Under the pieces are notes generated by a model. That model ran no database searches and was not told where the DNA came from. It saw nothing but the letters and a program-made list of their open reading frames with translations. Of a stretch of 64,000 nucleotides of DNA, positions 58,605 through 64,000 are shown piece after piece (the stretch's first letter is position 1; every line of letters starts with the position of its first letter). Origin of the DNA: Clostridiales bacterium (GTDB taxonomy: Bacteria; Bacillota; Clostridia; Clostridiales; Oxobacteraceae); assembly GCA_030016385.1 (NCBI GenBank), contig JASEJN010000002.1, positions 52,987 to 116,986 of the forward strand. The letters run 5' to 3'. The position numbers and the translations under genes are program-made.

Positions 58605-59903
58605 TCATTTTGCCCATAAGCTTTCATATAGCCTATCTGTCTGACCTTTAAGCATATCAAGTATCTTTTCCGCCATACCCTCTCCCTTTAGATGCTTCAT
58701 CATCAGCTGACCTTCCTCGAAACACATTTCATCATGCATCGGGAAAACTTCCTTTATAAGAAAAAGTGCATATTTTACCAGCCTGAATGGCCCATAAACT
58801 CTTGCAGTATCTCCCGGTATCGATTCTACCGCAACGCTGTATAAATCCTTTATACCATCAATTATGCCATTCTGGTTTTTGCTGTGTGAGAATACGATTG
58901 TATAATACCAGCCAAAAAGAGGACTGTTCTCACAGCCGTGGGAATCGCTTACGCCTACAATTGGTATCTTCCTGCCCTTTGCCCTTTCTTCGTAGTACCT
59001 GGCTACCTGAAGTTTATTGGAATCTATTTCATCCCTGTGATATCCACCTATCAATTCATTTGCATCATAAGGCTGATGATCATACATGTATGATATTACT
59101 GTATCTGAAATATAATACTGGTTATATAATTCCCAATATGGGTGGCAGAATATTCCGAGCCCCCCAGCTTCCCTTATTTTATCAAAACACCATATACAGG
59201 ATGCACACTGATATCTTGCATCTGCATCCGGCACCGAATCAATATCCTTCTCAATATCTTTAACTTCGCGGTAATATTTCTCCCGTTCATTTTTAATCAT
59301 CTCATTGATGCTGAAATTCCCTCCGAAATTAATCATATGTACAAAATTCTCCGGCGGATGTACTTCTTCTCCCCTGCATATCAACATGTCCAAATCCAAA
59401 TCTTTGAATTTTTGCTGCGCCTCTATCGATGGAAAATACTTGCCATGATCCGTAACAGCCATAAAATCATATCCTATCTTCCTGCAGCATGACGCTACAA
59501 AGCCGGGGGACTCAATTCCATCCGAATAAAACGTATGCATATGCATATCCCCTTTATATGGCCTTCTATTAAAGAGGTCCTGTTTTAACGAATATATATG
59601 AAACTTTATGGTTTTCCTTATTTCTCCGTTCACGGTCTCGTTTATATCTATTATATGTTCCTGCTCCCCTTTGAAATACTGTTTTATATACAAACACCCA
59701 TCTTCAAGCGCTATCTTTTTTCTTTCCTGACATTTGCATTCGCCTATTTTTGAAATTCTCTCCATAGGATAATATCCGAAATCATATACCGCACCCTTGT
59801 CGAACATACAATGACCAAACAACGGTTTGATCCTTATAGTAGAAAAATTATCGGAAAGAACTATCTTAGGTGTAATCTCATAGTATCTGTCTTCACTTTT
59901 CAT
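58605..59903 (-). CDS. PHP-domain metal-dependent hydrolase
   Basis: 432 residues. The first 115 form a separate domain I do not recognise. The PHP domain begins with GDMHMHTFYSDG (His121, His123), continues with MAVTDHG, GEEVHP, FCHPYW and GVSDSHGCE, giving the usual set of metal ligands. Members hydrolyse phosphoesters such as histidinol phosphate or nucleoside phosphates; substrate unknown. It lies 31 bases after an OPA-type transporter gene and is probably cotranscribed with it, which suggests an imported phosphorylated or phosphonate compound. Confidence 0.82.
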   Translation of the reverse strand: MKSEDRYYEITPKIVLSDNFSTIRIKPLFGHCMFDKGAVYDFGYYPMERISKIGECKCQERKKIALEDGCLYIKQYFKGEQEHIIDINETVNGEIRKTIKFHIYSLKQDLFNRRPYKGDMHMHTFYSDGIESPGFVASCCRKIGYDFMAVTDHGKYFPSIEAQQKFKDLDLDMLICRGEEVHPPENFVHMINFGGNFSINEMIKNEREKYYREVKDIEKDIDSVPDADARYQCASCIWCFDKIREAGGLGIFCHPYWELYNQYYISDTVISYMYDHQPYDANELIGGYHRDEIDSNKLQVARYYEERAKGRKIPIVGVSDSHGCENSPLFGWYYTIVFSHSKNQNGIIDGIKDLYSVAVESIPGDTARVYGPFRLVKYALFLIKEVFPMHDEMCFEEGQLMMKHLKGEGMAEKILDMLKGQTDRLYESLWAK

Positions 59904-59934
59904 TTTTAATCCTCCTTAAAAATATAAATAAAAT

Positions 59935-61203
59935 TTACTTTATTTCCGACGTTTCTAAACGCTTTCTTACAAGCCCCTTTTGTTCAATCCATGCAGCCGA
60001 AATCGATAAAACTCCTATCAATGCTGCAATTATCCATGACAGCATAACTCCTGTCCAACCTGATTTATCCACTATAAATCCAGTTAAAATCCCTGTAGTC
60101 CCTGAACCTATGTAGCAGCAAAAATCGAGTAACCCTGCTATAGCTGATACTCTGTTATATTTTATATAGGACAAAGGTATTATGGATACAAGCAATGTAT
60201 TGGCACCTGACATTAAAGCCGAAGAACAACAGAGGAAAAACAAACATACATAGGGACTTATTCCTCCAAATTCAAAAAGCCCGATACAAAATATAGCTCC
60301 TGCTGAAAACATGATTATACTGGCAAGTTTTTCATCGTTGTTCGATTTGTTATTCAACCATCCTGCCAGAAGGACACCCAAAAAATTAGCAGCTGGAATA
60401 ACAACGACCAGGCTTGCCATTATTTTTACCGGTATTTTTTGAGTTTCCATCAAGAATTTCGGACTCCACAATGTAATGCCGTCTCTTACAAATCCCTGTA
60501 CTATACATGCTATCATCACAAATAAAAGTTTCGTACTGCAGATTACCTGCCATAAAGTCATCGGTTGCTTATTATCGATGCTTTTTTCCTTGGGTCTGCT
60601 ATCGTCCTCTAAAGTGAGTCCAACTTCCTCGGGCCTGTTGCGAGCCATAATATACCATAATACGGCAAAAGACATTACTATTATACCAGGAACAAAAAAA
60701 GCCCATTGCCACGATGTACGGGTAATAATTATTCCTGAAAGTCCCCATGCCATTATGTATCCGGCTACCATCGTTGTAGATATTTTAATAGCTATTTTGT
60801 TTTTTTCTCTGGAAGGAAACCAGCAGGACAGATTTTTCATTATAGGTCCCCAAAGCATAGATTGAAAAAAACCGTTTACACCCCATAAAATAATCATTAA
60901 AGGCAAACTCTTTGCGAATCCGAAAAAAATATTTATTAATGCTGAAAACGCTAATCCTATAAATACAAATTTACGGCTCTCCACTCTATCGCCTATGTAG
61001 CCGTTAATAAGCTGCCCTGCAGCATATACTATGAACAGTGAACTTCCCAGGAAACCTAACGCCGCATTGCTGCATTCAAGCATTTTTTGTATATAAGGTA
61101 ATGCTATTGAAATATTGACCCTGCAAAAATACGACAATGAATAAGCTATCCAGCAAAGAATAAATATCCTTTTTTGCATTTTTAGAAGTAACTTCGAATT
61201 CAT
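59935..61203 (-). CDS. MFS transporter, organophosphate:phosphate antiporter-like
   Basis: 422 residues, about 12 membrane helices. N-terminal SYFCRVNISIALPYIQK and the loop GYIGDRVESRKFVFIG, plus MLWGPIMKNLSCWFPSREKN, resemble GlpT/UhpT-type (OPA) carriers. These exchange sugar phosphates or glycerol phosphate for phosphate. The PHP hydrolase gene follows at 31 bases. Substrate cannot be told from the sequence. Confidence 0.85.
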   Translation of the reverse strand: MNSKLLLKMQKRIFILCWIAYSLSYFCRVNISIALPYIQKMLECSNAALGFLGSSLFIVYAAGQLINGYIGDRVESRKFVFIGLAFSALINIFFGFAKSLPLMIILWGVNGFFQSMLWGPIMKNLSCWFPSREKNKIAIKISTTMVAGYIMAWGLSGIIITRTSWQWAFFVPGIIVMSFAVLWYIMARNRPEEVGLTLEDDSRPKEKSIDNKQPMTLWQVICSTKLLFVMIACIVQGFVRDGITLWSPKFLMETQKIPVKIMASLVVVIPAANFLGVLLAGWLNNKSNNDEKLASIIMFSAGAIFCIGLFEFGGISPYVCLFFLCCSSALMSGANTLLVSIIPLSYIKYNRVSAIAGLLDFCCYIGSGTTGILTGFIVDKSGWTGVMLSWIIAALIGVLSISAAWIEQKGLVRKRLETSEIK

Positions 61204-61323
61204 AATACACCTCTTTTATCCATGCCTCAATTACCCGCAAATCATATTATACTGCATATTCTGACAAATTAAAAACAAAATTTAACATCTATGCTAAAAT
61301 GACATAAAAGAGATGCATTTCTT

Positions 61324-61809
61324 CTATTTATTAAGGTTTAAGGAATCCTCTTTTATTTGGTTTTTTACCTTTTTTACTATATCGGCTATGTTCCTGTATG
61401 CTTTCATTGTCCCATATGTCACAATCGGCCTCGCAATCGCAACGACTTTTACACGCCTTGACAGAAAACCTCCTATAGCCATCAATGTATTGACCGCAGA
61501 TGAAGTATCCACAAGGTATAATCCTTTATTGTCAGTTATGTTATTTATAATATTGTATAAATCTGCCAAGGCCGGTACCACGATTTTCGGAGCCCTCTGC
61601 CTGCTTAACGTATAGACCTTGGCACCAAATTCATCCTCACCGATGAAAATTATACGGCCGTACTGGTATTTTTGTATTTTATCAAACGTCGGCAGACTCA
61701 ATATGGCATTTTTGTCAGGCACTGAATCAGCAGGCAATCTGTTAATATGGATGTTTGCGGCCACAGCAGTTGAATGGGCACCGCCAACATCATGATATAT
61801 TACTATCAT
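61324..61809 (-). CDS. DUF3189-like protein
   Basis: 161 residues starting MIVIYHDVGGAHSTAVAANIHINRL. This opening (IYHDVGGAHST) is how I recall the DUF3189 family of Clostridia and Bacilli, whose function is unknown. A middle segment (IIFIGEDEFGAKVYTLSRQRAPKI) and an ILxDTSSAVNT-like stretch follow. 120 bases separate it from the transporter gene, so it may start the unit with it. ATG at 61809. Confidence 0.7.
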   Translation of the reverse strand: MIVIYHDVGGAHSTAVAANIHINRLPADSVPDKNAILSLPTFDKIQKYQYGRIIFIGEDEFGAKVYTLSRQRAPKIVVPALADLYNIINNITDNKGLYLVDTSSAVNTLMAIGGFLSRRVKVVAIARPIVTYGTMKAYRNIADIVKKVKNQIKEDSLNLNK

Positions 61810-61853
61810 AAATAATCATCCTCTAATCGATATAAAATTAATATATATATTTA

Positions 61854-62056
61854 GGATGTATATTTTATATTTGAAGAATATTATTTCAATCGCTAAGCTC
61901 ACAGTCTTTAGAGTCTGTAAACTTGTTCAGGGCAGAATCAAAACTCACTGCGTATGAAACATTGATTCTGCTAATCCTGAACATACGTTAACAGACTCTA
62001 AAGACTTTCCGCTAATTGCTCTTTCCATAATATTCTCAAATAATTTATATGCATCC
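61854..62056. repeat. Family B palindromic element, complete copy
   Basis: 203 bases. The ends are inverted: GGATGTATAT...TTTGAAGAATATTA on the left, TAATATTCTCAAATAATTTATATGCATCC on the right. Inside, CTTTAGAGTCTGTAAAC, TTGTTCAGG and GCAGAATCAA face TTGATTCTGC, CCTGAACA and GTTAACAGACTCTAAAG around a short centre. The whole element can fold into one long hairpin and codes for nothing: a MITE-like element. With the next repeat it explains the 640-base gap 61810-62448. Confidence 0.82.
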
Positions 62057-62139
62057 TTCTTTATTTTACCCGCCATAGAAATTAGTAAACATAAATGATA
62101 TAATTTAAGTTAAAAGTCAAATGAGTCATTATCATAGCT

Positions 62140-62384
62140 TTGATTCGCAATATGAAATCGAAATAAATAGGATTATATTATTTTGAGCACCGAAATTCGC
62201 ATTATGAGAGTTTTGATAAGTTCTTGGCTTTGCCGCCATAGAGAATCCTTAGAGCTTTTGATTGTCTGAGTGAAACGAGTTTCAAAAGCTCTTGGATTAT
62301 CAAGGCGGCAGGCCTTAGAACTTACAAAACTTGAATCTGACGAATGAGTGTTCAAAATGACATAATCCAAATTACGAATTGAAG
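62140..62384. repeat. Family A palindromic element, complete long copy
   Basis: 245 bases folding into one imperfect hairpin. The left arm begins TGATTCGCAATATGAAATCG and continues TAGGATTATATTATTTTGAG; the right arm ends TGTTCAAAATGACATAATCC, then AAATTACGAATTGAAG. The inner stems include AGAGCTTTTGA/TCAAAAGCTCT and CTTTGCCGCC/GGCGGCAGG. No ORF. The short copies elsewhere look like deleted or half versions of it. Confidence 0.85.
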
Positions 62385-62448
62385 TTATCATAGACATCAT
62401 CTTTTAAGATTATTAGATGATCGGATTTTTTTAGGAGGGAAAAGAAAA

Positions 62449-63003
62449 GTGAAAGTTCTTTCTATATTAGCAAGTCCTAAGAAAAATGGCAATACGGCTG
62501 CCCTTTTAAATAGCTTTCTCAAAGGTGCCGAGGATGAGGGAAATGTAATATTGGATGAGATATTCCTAACGAGCAAAAATATTCATCCGTGTACGGCATG
62601 CGACTACTGCCAGAAAAACGATATCGGAAAATGTATAATTAAAGACGACATGCAGGAAATCTACAATCAAATTAAAGAGGCAGATGCAATTATATTTGCA
62701 ACGCCTGTTTACTGGTGGAACATGAGCTCATATTTAAAAATATTTATAGACAGACTTTATGCGGTCATGACAGATGAAAATAACCCGCCTTTGAAGGGGA
62801 AAAAAGCTGCCCTTTTGATGACATACGGAGGAGAGCTGCCAAATTCAGGGCCTGAAATCGTTGAAAGATCGATACGCGAAAGCTCGGATTATCTGGGTAT
62901 GAATGTACAATGTGTACTCGGCATATGCTCTTCTAAACCCGTATCCTCCAATAAAGAGGCGTTATCGAAAGCATATGAATTAGGCAAGCAAATCAGATTA
63001 TAA
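62449..63003 (+). CDS. Iron-sulfur flavoprotein / NADPH-dependent FMN reductase family
   Basis: 184 residues from a GTG at 62449 (AGGAGGG upstream). Flavodoxin-like FMN-binding loop SPKKNGNTAAL at 9-19, then TPVYWWNMSSYLK. Cys48, Cys51, Cys54 and Cys62 form a C-x2-C-x2-C-x7-C set, as in Isf iron-sulfur flavoproteins that bind one 4Fe-4S cluster. Likely an electron carrier or oxidative-stress reductase of an anaerobe. Single gene on the plus strand with its own terminator. Confidence 0.87.
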   Translation: MKVLSILASPKKNGNTAALLNSFLKGAEDEGNVILDEIFLTSKNIHPCTACDYCQKNDIGKCIIKDDMQEIYNQIKEADAIIFATPVYWWNMSSYLKIFIDRLYAVMTDENNPPLKGKKAALLMTYGGELPNSGPEIVERSIRESSDYLGMNVQCVLGICSSKPVSSNKEALSKAYELGKQIRL

Positions 63004-63004
63004 A

Positions 63005-63037
63005 AAAAAGAGCGGTTAACATTTGACCGCTCTTTTT
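63005..63037. terminator. Bidirectional terminator
   Basis: AAAAAGAGCGGT / ACCGCTCTTTTT around TAACATTTG, directly after the flavoprotein stop and 35 bases before the end of the convergent small gene. Confidence 0.9.
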
Positions 63038-63071
63038 GGGGAAATTTATACTACAATACTGGCACAATATA

Positions 63072-63296
63072 TTAAAATAACTGTTTTCCATCTTTAAAGC
63101 ATACTGCATAATCTGAAAAAGACCATGCATTTTTAAATGCTTCTACATAATGACGATACTTATCATCCTTTTGTTTGGTTTTATCTGTGTATTTTTTCAT
63201 AAACATTGCCTCCTCATTATCCATAACATTTATTTCAGGTGCCCTTTCGATATCAAGAAGGAATGAACTATTTTGCATTTTTTGTATTCTTTCCAT
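63072..63296 (-). CDS. Small protein of unknown function
   Basis: 74 residues from an ATG at 63296 (GGGAGG nine bases upstream; an in-frame TTG at 63305 is possible). It begins MERIQKMQNSSFLLDIERAP, is Lys- and Asp-rich in the middle (KKYTDKTKQKDDKYRHYVEAF) and ends in CFKDGKQLF. No family recognised. It converges with the flavoprotein gene over a bidirectional terminator. Confidence 0.6.
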   Translation of the reverse strand: MERIQKMQNSSFLLDIERAPEINVMDNEEAMFMKKYTDKTKQKDDKYRHYVEAFKNAWSFSDYAVCFKDGKQLF

Positions 63297-63305
63297 AATG
63301 ACCAA

Positions 63306-63737
63306 CCTCCCTTTTAAGAGCTCGGATGAAATTTATGTACTGAACATCTTTCAGCCTTTATTATTTCCTATCACCATAATTATAATAACATCATCATTAG
63401 TTAAATGCAATAGATATTTGCTGATTTTTCAAAAAAATAAATAATAATATTCATGTATAAATATAAATGATGCATATTACGCTTTATTTTTATCACCTTG
63501 CACATAAATTCCTTCACAAAGAGCAGCAGGAGGTATGAACATTTAAAATTCATATTTTTATATAACCTTAAATATACGCTATTTTAGCGATGATATTCTC
63601 TTAAAAGCAATCGCTGTATAGTTATCCACACATAATGAAATATTTCCTTCATTTTATATCTGCAGTAAAGGAGTATATCGAAATTACATGAAGAATATGC
63701 ACCGGAGACGAATTGTCAGGGACTTTTTATCAAAGTC
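63306..63737. other. Intergenic region without recognised features
   Basis: About 430 AT-rich bases. No frame with a ribosome site beyond a few codons, no strong hairpin, no RNA gene I can recognise. Confidence 0.5.
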
Positions 63738-63930
63738 AAGTACCACCAGCTAAGCTGGTGGCTTGATACTGGCGGCGCTACTCGCGCTCTGAAAAACTGC
63801 CAATCGCAAAACTTTTACAGCGGCCACCCTCGTCGGGTGGCTATTTTACTTGCTGCCTTTTACTGGCTCACCCGTGAACGGGTCAATATATTCCTTCATA
63901 CTTATTTGTTCTGTTATCTGTTCCCATATT
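63738..63930 (-). mobile_element. Probable IS200/IS605-family right end with omega-RNA-like scaffold
   Basis: On the minus strand a short frame ends MKEYIDPFTGEPVKGSK with TAA at 63846-63848, preceded closely by an in-frame stop. Then come GCCACCC-GACGA-GGGTGGC (63823-63841), a GC-rich stretch (GAGCGCGAGTAGCGCCGCCA) and a final perfect hairpin CCACCAGC-TTA-GCTGGTGG (63743-63761) next to ACTTGAC. This order, especially the terminal CAAGCCACCAGCTTAGCTGG, is what I know from the ends of TnpB elements, where it forms the omega-RNA. No tnpB frame is visible up to base 64000, so it may be a remnant or its coding part may lie beyond. Confidence 0.6.
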
Positions 63931-64000
63931 TATATTTTAAATTTGTAGTGCTAGAATAAAAATAGTACAAGAGAAATTGAGAAAGTTCCCAATAAGAATT

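Noticed and set aside
61854..62384. CRISPR array in the repeat-rich spacer
   Set aside because: The repeats are inverted arms of two palindromic elements, not regularly spaced direct repeats with unique spacers.

Overview
The window looks like a chromosomal core region of a low-GC, spore-forming Firmicute of class Clostridia. The str/rpoBC/L11 ribosomal blocks, sigH, ctsR-mcsA-mcsB-clpC-radA-disA, ispDF-cysS-mrnC-rlmB-rae1 and an mreB-independent housekeeping order all follow the arrangement known from Bacillus and Clostridium. AT-rich spacers, strong GGAGG ribosome binding sites, frequent TTG/GTG starts, tRNAs with encoded CCA and a ThyX (not ThyA) thymidylate synthase agree with this. I cannot name the species.

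Almost everything is transcribed on the minus strand, so the biological order runs from right to left. Positions 1-19.4 kb hold the translation and transcription block: tRNA-Gly, tRNA-Thr, tuf copy 2, rpmG, secE, nusG, rplK, rplA, L10 leader, rplJ, rplL, rpoB, rpoC, an L7Ae-type protein, rpsL, rpsG, fusA, tuf copy 1, rpsJ, rplC and the start of rplD. Positions 19.8-32 kb hold sigH, rae1, rlmB, thyX, mrnC, cysS, a DUF1002 protein, a plus-strand lipoprotein, a NatAB-type exporter, ispF, ispD, a PIN/TRAM membrane protein and a CarD-type regulator. Positions 32-38 kb hold a complete oligopeptide importer oppABCDF. Positions 38-46 kb hold a small cysteine-containing protein and the stress/DNA-integrity operon ctsR-mcsA-mcsB-clpC-radA-disA behind a clear CtsR operator.

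Positions 46-64 kb are more accessory. They hold an HD-GYP protein, an amino-acid importer without its ATPase, a surface module (Rgg-like regulator, a possible 20-residue peptide, a 1286-residue isopeptide adhesin, a class B sortase and a 78-residue protein), a second EF-G-like GTPase, plsY, a PHP phosphoesterase with an OPA-type transporter, a DUF3189 protein and an iron-sulfur flavoprotein. The right edge carries what looks like the right end of an IS200/IS605 element with an omega-RNA-like scaffold.

Three families of short palindromic repeats (called A, B and C here) are scattered through the spacers and behave like MITEs: one supplies the stop codon of ispD, and an inverted pair brackets the sortase. 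The two tuf genes show a sharp gene-conversion boundary. The best candidate for an undescribed system is the regulator-peptide-adhesin-sortase module at 49.0-55.2 kb; its peptide part is speculative. All family calls are by eye, without database searches.
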